Source: Pseudomonadota bacterium | GTDB lineage: Bacteria; Pseudomonadota; Alphaproteobacteria; Azospirillales; Azospirillaceae | Reading direction: 5' to 3' | Assembly (NCBI GenBank): GCA_023411035.1 | Contig: JAEYPE010000244.1 | Span: 1 to 41,616 of the forward strand | DNA length: 41,616 bases | Part shown: in pieces, positions 1 to 8,144 of the stretch | How positions within the stretch are numbered: position 1 is the stretch's first letter | How the letters are laid out: each line of letters begins with the position of its first letter | Notes under the pieces: generated by a model | Told to the model about the DNA's origin: nothing | Seen by the model: only the letters and a program-made list of their open reading frames with translations | Databases searched by the model: none | Program-made: the position numbers and the translations under genes

Positions 1-241
1 CCAGCGCCGCCGCGATCGCGGTGCCGGTGGCGGCGTCGCGGGTGACGCAGGCGATCTGGACGGCCATGGCTTCCGTATCGGCGCCGCCGATGCGCTCGGC
101 GAGGGCGAGCGAGGCCATCTGGCGCACGATGGGCAGCGACAGGACAGGGCGCCGGTGCTGCGTGGTGGTGGCGACGAAGCGGGCAGGGTCGGGGAGCGCG
201 TGCAGGCGCAGGTGGGGTTCGGGGGAGCGCGAAGCGTCCAT
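1..241 (-). CDS. Unknown protein, N-terminal part only (runs off left edge)
   Basis: The reverse strand opens with ATG at 241 and stays open for 80 codons to the window edge, so the C-terminus is missing. The visible residues start MDASRSPEPHLRLHALPDPA and continue with a short helical stretch rich in Ala, Arg and Thr. There is no signal peptide or membrane segment. An AGGATG-like sequence lies a few bases before the start and could be a weak ribosome binding site. Third positions are strongly G/C, which supports coding. I do not recognise the family. The gene diverges from the elongation factor gene on its right. Confidence 0.5.
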   Translation of the reverse strand, partial: MDASRSPEPHLRLHALPDPARFVATTTQHRRPVLSLPIVRQMASLALAERIGGADTEAMAVQIACVTRDAATGTAIAAAL

Positions 242-600
242 GCCGAGGCATCCTGTGTTGCGGATCCATGAAATTTCCGCCCGACTTCGCGCACAATATG
301 GTTAACGCGAGATGACCGTGCACTTACACCCTTGCCTTGCCGGGCATTAGGAGCTATCTGAGAGCGCCATAAGGCGCCCCCGTGTTGGTCACAGTGGCGC
401 GCGGGCCGTCGTCTGTGATAGAAGGCGGTCCAGAATTGGGATCAACCGCGACGGAGCGTCCGGGCGTGAGAGCGCGCGGGTGTTTCGCCTAACGTTTATC
501 GTGCCTTAACCGAACACCCGTAAAACCCCAAACCACCCGCCGGAGCGGACGCCTGATCGTCGTGCTTCGCGTACAGGTTTACACCGTAACGGATCGCCAC
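242..600. other. Divergent intergenic region upstream of EF-G paralogue
   Basis: This gap of about 360 bases separates the partial minus-strand gene from the EF-G-like gene. It holds a somewhat AT-richer patch around 285-310, a small hairpin GCGCC-ATAA-GGCGC at 364-377, and another less GC-rich patch at 495-530. A weak sigma-70-like pair, TTGCCT at 332-337 and TATCTG at 355-360 with a 17-base spacer, is present but lies 240 bases from the start codon. No convincing gene, riboswitch or leader peptide was seen. Confidence 0.4.
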
Positions 601-2742
601 ATGCCGCGCCAAACGCCTCTTTCCGATATCCGCAACATCGGCATCATTGCTCACGTCGACGCTGGCAAGACCACGACGACCGAGCGCCTCCTGTACTACA
701 CCGGCCGCAAGCACACGATGGTGGACGTCCATGAGACGAAGGACCTGAAGTCCTCCACGACGACCGACTACATGGAGCAGGTACAGAAGCGCTGCATCAC
801 GATCCAGTCGGCTGCGGTCTCCGTGTATTGGCACGGCAAGAAGATCAACGTCATCGACACCCCGGGCCACGTGGACTTCACCATCGAGGTGAACCGTTCG
901 CTGCGCGTGCTCGACGGCGCGGTTGTGGTGTTCGACGGCGTGGCCGGCGTCGAGCCGCAGTCGGAGACCAACTGGCGCCTCGCCGACAACTACGACGTTC
1001 CGCGCATCTGCTACGTCAACAAGATGGACCGCTCCGGCGCCAACTTCCGCCGCTGCGTCGACATGATCCGCAACCGCCTGGGCGCGCGTCCGCTGCCGGT
1101 GATGGTTCCGATCGGCTCGGAAGACAACTTCCGCGGCATGGTCGACCTCGTCGAGATGAAGGCCCTGGTCTGGACCTCCGACGACCGCGACGCCAAGCCG
1201 GAAGAGTGGGAGATCACCGACGATCTGGCGCAGAGGCTGAACCTGTCGGTCAAGGAAGACCTCGACAACATCGCCAGCATCCCGGCGCTGCGCACCGAAC
1301 TGATCGACACCTGCCTGGAGCAGGACGAGGCGGCGATGGAAGCCTACCTCGAGTCGGGTGAGGAGCCGTCGGCCGACGTCCTGCGCGCCTGCCTGCGCAA
1401 GGGCACCCTTGGTGGCGCCTTCAACCCCGTGCTGTGCGGATCGTCGTACAAGAACAAGGGCCCGACCCAGGTTCTGGACGCCATCGTCAACTATCTGCCG
1501 GCCCCGACCGACGTCGCGGCCATCAAGACCGTGGACGAGGACGGCAACTCGAACGGCGAGCGTGCCAGCTCGGACGAGGCTCCGTTCGCCGCGCTGGCCT
1601 TCAAGGTCATCAACGACACCTACGGCTCGCTGACCTTCATCCGCGTCTACTCGGGCGTGCTGACGAAGGGCATGTCGGTCATGAACTCGACCCGCGGCAA
1701 GCGCGAGAAGATCGGCCGCATGGTCGAGATGTTCGCGAACCAGCCGCACCCGCTGGAAGAGGCCCGCGCCGGCGACATCGTCGCCCTCGTCTCGCTCACC
1801 GAGACGGACACCGGCGACACGCTCTGCGACGCCGCGCACCCGGTGATCCTGGAGCGCATGCGCTTCCCCGAGCCCGGCATCAGCGTCTCGGTCGAGCCGA
1901 AGACCCGTGCGGAGCAGGAGAAGTTCTCCATCGCGCTGGGCAAGATGGTCCGCGCCGATCCGTCGCTCCGCCTGGAGACCGACCGCGAGACCGGCCAGAC
2001 CATCCTGCGCGGCATGGGCGAGTTGCACCTCGAGGTGACGATGGACCGCCTGCGCACGGAGTTCGGCGTGGAAGGCAACATGGGCAAGCCCCAGGTCGCC
2101 TACCGCGAGACGATCACCAAGCCGGTCGAGTACACCTACACCCACAAGAAGCAGACCGGCGGTTCGGGCCAGTTCGCCGAGGTGAAGATCATCTTCGAGC
2201 CGCGCGAGCGTGGTGAAGGCTTCGAGTTCAAGGACGAGACGGTCGGCGGCTCGGTGCCGCGCGAGTACGTGCCGTCCGTGGGCAAGGGCCTGGAGATGCA
2301 GAAGGAAGAGGGCGTCATGGCCGGGTATCCGACCGTGGACTTCCGCGCCCGTCTGGTGGACGGCAAGTACCACGACGTCGACTCGAACGCCCTGACGTTC
2401 GAAATCGCCGCCAAGGCCTGCTTCCGCGAGGCTCTGAAGCTCGGCGCGCCGATCCTGCTGGAGCCGGTGATGAAGGTCGAGATCGTCACCCCGGACGACT
2501 ATCTGGGCGACGTGATCGGCGACGTGAACCGCCGCCGCGGCACGGTGCTGGGCCAGCTCGAGCGTGGCACCAACATCGCCGTGGAAGCCCATGTGCCGCT
2601 GAACGAAATGTTCGGCTATATCGGCCAGCTCCGTGGCATGACCTCGGGCCGTGCGTCCTACACCATGGAGTTCAGCCACTACGAGCCGGTGCCGCGCAAC
2701 GTCACCGACGAAATCGTGGCGGGCCGCAGCAAGGCCGCCTGA
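601..2742 (+). CDS. fusA: Elongation factor G paralogue (translocation GTPase)
   Basis: This is a full-length EF-G of 713 aa; family members usually have about 690-700. EF-G drives mRNA-tRNA translocation on the ribosome. Visible GTPase motifs are the P-loop AHVDAGKT (17-24), DTPGH (86-90) and NKMD (140-143), followed by beta-barrel domain II and domains III-V, including the domain IV tip YHDVDS. ATG 601 is chosen because family members start just before LSDIRNIGIIAHVDAGKT; an in-frame GTG lies at 562. Two things are odd. Switch I carries about five extra residues (HETKDLKSSTTTDYMEQ), and the near-invariant RGITI motif reads RCITI (Cys65). It stands alone, without rpsL, rpsG or tuf, so it is probably a second copy (fusA2-like) and not the str-operon gene. 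The EF-G assignment is firm; the paralogue status is inferred. Confidence 0.93.
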   Translation: MPRQTPLSDIRNIGIIAHVDAGKTTTTERLLYYTGRKHTMVDVHETKDLKSSTTTDYMEQVQKRCITIQSAAVSVYWHGKKINVIDTPGHVDFTIEVNRSLRVLDGAVVVFDGVAGVEPQSETNWRLADNYDVPRICYVNKMDRSGANFRRCVDMIRNRLGARPLPVMVPIGSEDNFRGMVDLVEMKALVWTSDDRDAKPEEWEITDDLAQRLNLSVKEDLDNIASIPALRTELIDTCLEQDEAAMEAYLESGEEPSADVLRACLRKGTLGGAFNPVLCGSSYKNKGPTQVLDAIVNYLPAPTDVAAIKTVDEDGNSNGERASSDEAPFAALAFKVINDTYGSLTFIRVYSGVLTKGMSVMNSTRGKREKIGRMVEMFANQPHPLEEARAGDIVALVSLTETDTGDTLCDAAHPVILERMRFPEPGISVSVEPKTRAEQEKFSIALGKMVRADPSLRLETDRETGQTILRGMGELHLEVTMDRLRTEFGVEGNMGKPQVAYRETITKPVEYTYTHKKQTGGSGQFAEVKIIFEPRERGEGFEFKDETVGGSVPREYVPSVGKGLEMQKEEGVMAGYPTVDFRARLVDGKYHDVDSNALTFEIAAKACFREALKLGAPILLEPVMKVEIVTPDDYLGDVIGDVNRRRGTVLGQLERGTNIAVEAHVPLNEMFGYIGQLRGMTSGRASYTMEFSHYEPVPRNVTDEIVAGRSKAA

Positions 2743-2769
2743 TAACGGGCTGCTGCATCCAGGAAAAGG

Positions 2770-2802
2770 GGCCGGCGGAGCGATCCGCCGGCCTTTTTCT
2801 TT
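2770..2802 (+). terminator. Intrinsic terminator after EF-G gene
   Basis: A perfect 10-bp GC stem (GGCCGGCGGA pairing with TCCGCCGGCC) closes on a GCGA loop and is followed directly by TTTTTCTTT. It begins about 28 bases after the stop codon, so the EF-G gene is probably transcribed alone. Confidence 0.9.
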
Positions 2803-2968
2803 GTCTGGCTTTCTTTGTCCGGGCTTCCTTCGGATCGGCCCTGTGACAGCGGCGGAACCTTTTGTTTCGTCCCTGAAAAACTTTTAATCCACCTGCAAGC
2901 CCCCCGTGACCCGGCGCCCACTACCTTCTGGGCAACGAACAACGCATGGCAGTCACGGAGAGCTATCG

Positions 2969-4510
2969 ATGACTACCCCCGCCAACACCGGACGCTTCCA
3001 GCGGTCGAGCCGGGTGCGGCGCACCATCGCCGCCCTTCTCCTCGGCACCACGGTGCTGACCGGTCCGTTCCTCATCGCCACCCCGCACGCCGCCACCGCC
3101 GCCGAAGGCGTCGTGACGCAGAGCGCGCCGTCCCAGAGCCTTCCCGGCAGCTTCGCCGATCTGGCGGCCAAGGTGTCGCCCGCCGTCGTGAACGTTTCCA
3201 CCACCCAGCAGGTGAAGGCCGAGCGCGCCAATCCGCGCATGCCCGCCTTCCCGCCGGGGTCGCCCTTCGAGGAGTTCTTCCGTCAGTTCCAGGACCAGTT
3301 CGGCCAGGATGAAGGCCAGCAGGCGCAGCCGCGCGGCAAGGTCGGCTCGCTCGGCTCCGGCTTCATCATCGACACCGAGGGCCATGTGGTGACCAACAAC
3401 CACGTCATCGATGGCGCCGACGAGATCAAGGTGACGCTCCAGGACGGCACGGAACTGCCCGCGACCCTGGTCGGGCGCGACGCCAAGACCGACATCGCCC
3501 TGCTGAAGGTGAAGTCCGACAAGCCGCTGCCCGCGCTGGAGTGGGGCGACAGCGACGCCGCCCGCGTCGGTGACTGGATCATGGCGGTCGGCAACCCCTT
3601 CGGGCTGGGCGGCACGGTGACCAGCGGCATCATCTCGGCCCGCGGGCGCAACATCCACAGCGGCCCCTACGACGACTATCTCCAGCTCGACGCCGCCATC
3701 AACCGCGGCAACTCCGGCGGCCCGACCTTCACCCTGGATGGGCGGGTGATCGGCATCAACACCGCCATCTATTCGCCGAACGGCGGCTCGGTCGGTATCG
3801 GCTTCGCCATCCCGTCCAACATCGCCAAGCAGATCGTCGCCCAGTTGAAGGAGAACGGCCATGTGGCGCGCGGCTGGCTGGGCGTGAAGATCCAGGAAAT
3901 CTCGCCCGAGATCGCCGAGTCGGTCGGCCTCTCCCAGCCCAAGGGCGCTCTGGTCGCCGAGGTGACCCCGGACAGCCCCGCGGCCAAGGCGGGCGTCCGC
4001 CAGGGCGACGTGATCCTGGCCTACGGCGGCAAGCCGGTGAACACGGTGCGCGACCTGACCCGCCGGGTGGCCGACACCAAGGCCGGCGATTCGGTGGACC
4101 TGACCGTGCTCCGCAAGGGCAAGGAGATGACGATCTCCGCCAACATCGCGCCTCTGCCCGGCGAGCAGCAGATGGCCTCGGCGGAGGACGCCGGCCCCGC
4201 CGCCGACCGCGCGGTGGAAGCCGTGAAGGGGCTGAAGCTGGCTCCGCTGGACGGCGCCACCCGCAGCCGGCTCGGCCTGGATGAGGGGGTGAAGGGTGTG
4301 GTCGTCACCTCGGTTTCCCCGCAGGCCGGTGACGTGGCCGTCCGGCCGGGCGACGTGATCGTGAAGGTGGGCGACCACGCCGTGACCTCCCCCGCGGAGG
4401 TGGCCAAGAGCCTGCACGAGGCCGAGAAGGATGGCCGAAAGGCGGTCCTGCTGCTGGTCAACCGCGGCGGCGACGAGAGCTTCGTCCCGCTGAAACTCGG
4501 CAAGGCGTGA
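2969..4510 (+). CDS. Do-family periplasmic serine endoprotease (DegP/MucD-like)
   Basis: This 513-aa protein degrades or refolds misfolded envelope proteins. A signal peptide (RRTIAALLLGTTVLTG, cleavage near ATAA-EG at 45) sends it to the periplasm. The trypsin-like domain shows the triad His145 (TNNHVIDGAD), Asp175 (KTDIALLK) and Ser249 (RGNSGGP). Two PDZ domains follow at about 300-395 and 425-510. That is the two-PDZ layout of DegP, DegQ and MucD, not the single-PDZ DegS. ATG 2969 has GGAG 8 bases upstream; an earlier in-frame ATG at 2906 would place extra residues before a normal signal peptide. A response regulator and histidine kinase lie downstream, in line with an envelope-stress theme, but a large hairpin separates them. 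Confidence 0.95.
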   Translation: MTTPANTGRFQRSSRVRRTIAALLLGTTVLTGPFLIATPHAATAAEGVVTQSAPSQSLPGSFADLAAKVSPAVVNVSTTQQVKAERANPRMPAFPPGSPFEEFFRQFQDQFGQDEGQQAQPRGKVGSLGSGFIIDTEGHVVTNNHVIDGADEIKVTLQDGTELPATLVGRDAKTDIALLKVKSDKPLPALEWGDSDAARVGDWIMAVGNPFGLGGTVTSGIISARGRNIHSGPYDDYLQLDAAINRGNSGGPTFTLDGRVIGINTAIYSPNGGSVGIGFAIPSNIAKQIVAQLKENGHVARGWLGVKIQEISPEIAESVGLSQPKGALVAEVTPDSPAAKAGVRQGDVILAYGGKPVNTVRDLTRRVADTKAGDSVDLTVLRKGKEMTISANIAPLPGEQQMASAEDAGPAADRAVEAVKGLKLAPLDGATRSRLGLDEGVKGVVVTSVSPQAGDVAVRPGDVIVKVGDHAVTSPAEVAKSLHEAEKDGRKAVLLLVNRGGDESFVPLKLGKA

Positions 4511-4578
4511 CGCAGGGAAACACCGGCGCTTTTCCCCGGCGAGTCTCTCCCGTCGCCGTTGATCGGGGCCGGTGATGG

Positions 4579-4628
4579 GGTGGAGGATGGCCGCGGTGCG
4601 AGCCCCCGCTCCGCGGCCATCCTCCACC
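4579..4628 (+). terminator. Long perfect hairpin between protease and response regulator
   Basis: Two 18-base arms (4579-4596 and 4611-4628) are exact reverse complements around a 14-base loop. The arm starts GGTGGAGGATGGCCGCGG. The right arm is followed by TTCGTTTCG, not a clean T run. It starts 68 bases after the protease stop. It most likely ends that transcript, but the stem is longer than a normal terminator stem and could also protect the 3' end or belong to a small RNA. Confidence 0.6.
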
Positions 4629-4643
4629 TTCGTTTCGTATGGT

Positions 4644-4668
4644 CCTCGCCCTTTCCGGAGGGGCGAGG
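4644..4668. repeat. REP-like CCTC/GAGG palindrome
   Basis: The arms CCTCGCCC and GGGCGAGG flank a spacer containing TCCGGA. It lies 40 bases before the response regulator. Palindromes of the same style occur at 25621-25647 and 30299-30325, which suggests a dispersed intergenic repeat family. The family membership is inferred from resemblance only. Confidence 0.4.
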
Positions 4669-4708
4669 GCTATTCGTCTTTTGAGCGTCGGAAGGATGCG
4701 GTAGATTC

Positions 4709-5392
4709 ATGCTCATGAAAATCCTGGTGATCGAGGACGATCAACAAGCCGCCTCGTACCTCGCCAAGGGGCTGAAAGAGGCCGGGCACGTCGTGGATGT
4801 CGCCAACGACGGCAAGGAGGGGCTGTTCCTGGCCGGTTCCGAGCATTACGACGTCATGATCGTGGATCGTATGCTGCCGGGCCGCGACGGGCTGTCGCTG
4901 GTCGAGATCCTGCGCGCCACCGGCAACGACACGCCGGTGCTGTTCCTGTCCGCGCTCGGCAGCGTGGACGACCGGGTGAAGGGCCTGAAGGCCGGCGGCG
5001 ACGACTACCTGACCAAGCCCTTCGCCTTCTCCGAACTGCTTGCCCGGATCGAGGTGCTGGTGCGCCGCCGCAGCGCCGCCCAGCCGCAGACCCGTCTGGC
5101 GGTCGCCGACCTGGAACTGGACCTGCTGTCGCGCACGGTCCGCCGTGGCGGCAAGTCCATCGACCTGCTGCCGCGGGAATTCGCCCTGCTGGAATATCTG
5201 ATGCGCAACGCCGGCAGCGTGGTGACCCGCACCATGATGCTGGAGAATGTGTGGGACTATCACTTCGACCCGCAGACCAACGTCATCGACGTGCACATCG
5301 CCCGCCTGCGTCAGAAGATCGACAAGGATTTCCCGACGCCGCTGATCCACACGGTGCGCGGCGCCGGCTACAGCCTGCGGGCGCCGCAGTGA
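4709..5392 (+). CDS. OmpR-family two-component response regulator
   Basis: This 227-aa transcription regulator has an N-terminal receiver domain and a C-terminal winged helix. The receiver shows the acidic pocket IEDD (8-11), phospho-acceptor Asp53 (MIVDRMLPGRDG) and Lys103 (LTKPF). The DNA-binding domain carries LLPREFALLEYLMRNAG and ends in the usual HTVRGAGYSL. It resembles the CopR/CzcR/QseB group, but the signal cannot be told from sequence. The start is ATG 4709; ATG 4715 (MKILVIEDD) is equally possible, and a GGATGCGG element precedes both. The kinase follows 19 bases after the stop, so the two genes form an operon. Confidence 0.93.
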   Translation: MLMKILVIEDDQQAASYLAKGLKEAGHVVDVANDGKEGLFLAGSEHYDVMIVDRMLPGRDGLSLVEILRATGNDTPVLFLSALGSVDDRVKGLKAGGDDYLTKPFAFSELLARIEVLVRRRSAAQPQTRLAVADLELDLLSRTVRRGGKSIDLLPREFALLEYLMRNAGSVVTRTMMLENVWDYHFDPQTNVIDVHIARLRQKIDKDFPTPLIHTVRGAGYSLRAPQ

Positions 5393-5411
5393 TGGTGGCG
5401 GGCGGGGAAGC

Positions 5412-6812
5412 GTGAAGGCGACCTCAATCCCCGTCCTGCGGCTTCTGCGGACCACGCCCTTCCGGCTGGCCCTGCTGTATCTGGGGCTGTTCGTCATCTC
5501 GGTCGGCGTGATCCTGGCGGTCGTCTACCGCTCCACCGCCGGCTTCCTGGAGGAGGAGATCGGCGCCACCATCGCGCTGGAGGTCTCCGCGCTTCAGGAC
5601 CAGTACCGCAACGCCGGCCTGCGCGGGCTGGTCGATTCCGTTCGGGAGCGCAGCGGGGTCGCCCACACCAACTCCATCTATCTGCTGACCACGCCGGGTG
5701 GCGACATCCTGGCCGGCAACCTGTCGGGCTGGCCGGACGCCACGCCGGGGCCGGGCGGCTGGACCCATTTCAAGATTTCCGACTATGGCGGGGTGAACAA
5801 CCGGCCCTCCACCGCCATGGCGGTTTCCTTCATCCTGCCCGGCCAGTTCCGCCTGCTGGTGGGCCGCGACATGAGCGAGTTGGACCAGCTCCGCGGGCGC
5901 ATGATCGTGTCGCTGCGCTGGGTCTTCCTGGTGACGGTGGTTCTGGGGCTGGGCGGCGGGCTGCTGCTGGCGCGCGGCGTCATGCACCGGATCGAGGCGA
6001 TCAACCGCACCACGCACCGGATCATGGCCGGCGACCTGACGGGCCGCGTTCCGCGGGACGGCGGCGGGGACGAGATCGACCGGCTGGCCGGCAACCTGAA
6101 CGCCATGCTGGACCAGATCGAGCGGCTGATGACCGGCATGCGGCAGGTGACCGAAAGCGTGGCGCACGACCTGCGCACGCCGCTGTCGCGCCTGCGCACC
6201 CGCGTCGAGCTGGCGCTGATCCACGAGAGCGACGATCCGGAGGTCTACCGCGCCGTGCTTCAGGACACGATTCTGGAGGCCGACCGGCTGCTCGCCACCT
6301 TCACGGCGCTGCTGTCCATCGCGGAAGCCGAATCCGGAGCCAACCGCAAGGCGCTGGAGCCGGTGCGGCTGGCCGAGGTGGTGCGGCTGGCCGCCGACCT
6401 CTACGAGCCTGTGGCGGAGGAGAAGGGACTGACCCTTACCACCGACATCCGGGCGGAGCCGACCGTGCGCGGGAACGAGCAATTGCTGGCCCAGGCGGTG
6501 TCGAACCTGCTGGACAACGCCATCAAATACACGCCGGAGGGCGGGCGCATCGCGCTGCTGCTGGAGGGCGAGGGGCCGGGGCAGGCCGCCCGCGTCACCG
6601 TGGCGGACAACGGCCCCGGCATCCCCCCGGACATGCGGGAAAAGGTGCTGGAACGCTTCGTCCGGCTGGACGCCGCGCGGGCCTCGCCGGGCAACGGGCT
6701 GGGGCTCAGCCTCGTGGACGCGGTGGCGCGGCTGCACGACGCATCGCTGCGGCTGGAGGACAACGCGCCCGGCCTGCGGATCAGCATCGTCTTCCCGCAG
6801 GACGCCGATTGA
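5412..6812 (+). CDS. HAMP-domain sensor histidine kinase
   Basis: The partner kinase of the preceding regulator has 466 aa. Membrane helix 1 (about 17-39) and helix 2 (about 168-188) bracket a periplasmic sensor region of roughly 125 residues with no recognisable ligand fold. A HAMP linker follows (about 190-245). The HisKA motif VAHDLRTPLSRLR places the phosphorylated His at 252. The ATPase domain has the N box LLDNAIKYTP (366-375), G1 VADNGPGIP (397-405) and G2 GNGLGLSL (427-434). The start is GTG 5412, the first start in this frame after upstream sequence with no alternative. Only a short GGGGAAG lies before it, so translation may be coupled to the regulator gene. Confidence 0.93.
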   Translation: MKATSIPVLRLLRTTPFRLALLYLGLFVISVGVILAVVYRSTAGFLEEEIGATIALEVSALQDQYRNAGLRGLVDSVRERSGVAHTNSIYLLTTPGGDILAGNLSGWPDATPGPGGWTHFKISDYGGVNNRPSTAMAVSFILPGQFRLLVGRDMSELDQLRGRMIVSLRWVFLVTVVLGLGGGLLLARGVMHRIEAINRTTHRIMAGDLTGRVPRDGGGDEIDRLAGNLNAMLDQIERLMTGMRQVTESVAHDLRTPLSRLRTRVELALIHESDDPEVYRAVLQDTILEADRLLATFTALLSIAEAESGANRKALEPVRLAEVVRLAADLYEPVAEEKGLTLTTDIRAEPTVRGNEQLLAQAVSNLLDNAIKYTPEGGRIALLLEGEGPGQAARVTVADNGPGIPPDMREKVLERFVRLDAARASPGNGLGLSLVDAVARLHDASLRLEDNAPGLRISIVFPQDAD

Positions 6813-6832
6813 ACCGGTCCCCGCAAGAAAAG

Positions 6833-6856
6833 AGCCCGCCGTTTCCGGCGGGCTTT
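6833..6856 (+). terminator. Intrinsic terminator after histidine kinase
   Basis: AGCCCGCCG pairs with CGGCGGGCT around a TTTC loop, followed by TTTC. It lies about 20 bases after the kinase stop codon and ends the two-component operon. Confidence 0.7.
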
Positions 6857-6940
6857 CGAGGTGACATCAGCGAGAATGACTCCTTGGCGTCAGACCTTAT
6901 ATGGGATGCCAACCGCCGGAGCGCATTCGGATAAGTGTAG

Positions 6941-6956
6941 TAGCACGAAGGTGCTA
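6941..6956. repeat. Small inverted repeat upstream of AI-2E permease
   Basis: TAGCAC-GAAG-GTGCTA forms a 6-bp perfect stem about 85 bases before the permease start. This stretch of the gap (6880-6960) is less GC-rich than its surroundings and probably holds the promoter. The repeat could be an operator or simply a chance hairpin. Confidence 0.25.
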
Positions 6957-7040
6957 GTGGGGCGGCGGTGCAACTCTTTCCACCGGGCGGCGTTTGTCCA
7001 TCGGACGGCATGACGCGGCAGCGGACGGGAAGGGGCGGCG

Positions 7041-8141
7041 ATGGACGTGACCAGACAGGGGGCGGACGCGACGGCTGCCGTGAACCGGGGTGCAGTGAAC
7101 CCGGACGCCCCCGGCTCAACCGGACGGAGCGCATCGTTCGAACTGAAGCTGTTCACCTGGAAGGTGCTGATCGCCGCGGGCGTGCTGGGCACGCTGTTCC
7201 TGTCCTGGCAGGTGGCGGACGCGCTTCTGCTGGTCTTCGCGGGCGTGCTTCTGGCGATCCTGTTCCAGCGCGTGGCCGGGCTGGTGCGCCGCTTCACCGG
7301 GCTTCCGCAGGGCTGGGCGCTGGCCGTCGTGCTGGTGCTGCTGGCGGCCCTGTTGGTCGGCGGCGCTTTCCTGATGGGACAGTCGGTGGTCGGCGAGTTC
7401 GACCAGCTTTCGCAGCGGATCAGCGCCGCCGTGCAGCAGCTTCCCGGCACGCTGCGCGACCAGATCATGCGGCAGGGGCAGGACGCCTCCTCCTGGATGA
7501 GCCGGCTGCGCACCGTCGCGTCCAGCGTGGTGTTCTTCCTGGGCGATCTGGTGGTGGTCATGTTCACGGCCATCTATCTGGCGGTCTCGCCCGGAATCTA
7601 CCGGCGCGGCGTCGTCCTTCTGGTGCCGCCGCGCGGCCACGCCCGCGCGCAGGAGGTGCTGGACGTGATGGGAGAGTCGCTGTGGAAGTGGCTGATCGGG
7701 CAGCTTTCGGCCATGGCCATCGTCGGCGTGCTGATCACCGCGGGCCTGCTGCTTCTGGGCATCCCGAGCGCCCTGGCGCTGGGCCTGCTGGCCGCGCTTC
7801 TGGAGTTCGTCCCGCTGATCGGCCCGTTCCTGGCCGCCGTTCCGGCGATCCTCATCGCCTTCGCCCAGTCGCCGCAGGACGCGCTGTGGGTGGCGTTGCT
7901 CTACCTGACGATCCAGCAGGTGGAGGGCAACGTCGTCATGCCGCTGATGCAGAAGCAGGTGGTGGACCTGCCCCCCGTCGTCACCATCGCGGCTATCGCA
8001 GCGGGGGGCGTGCTGTTCGGGCTGATGGGCATGTTCCTCGCCACCCCCTTCGCCGTCGTCCTGCTGGTGCTGGTCAACCTGCTCTACATCGAGGACAAGC
8101 TGGGGGAGGGGCGGCACTTTCCCAGCGAGGACAAGGCTTGA
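7041..8141 (+). CDS. AI-2E family transporter (PerM/YdiK-like permease)
   Basis: This 366-aa integral membrane protein has about eight hydrophobic helices, laid out as in the AI-2E/UPF0118 family: two helices near the N-terminus, a soluble amphipathic segment (about 115-165), then a helical bundle. Family hallmarks visible are LLEFVPLIGPFLAAVPA and the later QQVEGNVVMPLMQKQVV. Members have been linked to autoinducer-2 export, Na+/H+ exchange or unspecified permease roles, so the substrate is not predictable. ATG 7041 follows a GGGGCGGCG purine-rich site. The gene converges on the exporter gene with only three bases between the two stops and no visible terminator. Confidence 0.9.
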   Translation: MDVTRQGADATAAVNRGAVNPDAPGSTGRSASFELKLFTWKVLIAAGVLGTLFLSWQVADALLLVFAGVLLAILFQRVAGLVRRFTGLPQGWALAVVLVLLAALLVGGAFLMGQSVVGEFDQLSQRISAAVQQLPGTLRDQIMRQGQDASSWMSRLRTVASSVVFFLGDLVVVMFTAIYLAVSPGIYRRGVVLLVPPRGHARAQEVLDVMGESLWKWLIGQLSAMAIVGVLITAGLLLLGIPSALALGLLAALLEFVPLIGPFLAAVPAILIAFAQSPQDALWVALLYLTIQQVEGNVVMPLMQKQVVDLPPVVTIAAIAAGGVLFGLMGMFLATPFAVVLLVLVNLLYIEDKLGEGRHFPSEDKA

Positions 8142-8144
8142 CCG

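Noticed and set aside
496..2679. Long open frame on the minus strand, antisense to the EF-G gene (727 codons)
   Set aside because: It mirrors the coding frame of a GC-rich gene, is full of His, Arg and Ala-rich nonsense, and the plus strand encodes an unmistakable EF-G.
2850..2890. GGAACCTTTT upstream of the Do-family protease as an RpoE or EcfG -35 element
   Set aside because: No CGTT or TCTGA-type -10 element is found at the right distance, so the promoter cannot be supported.
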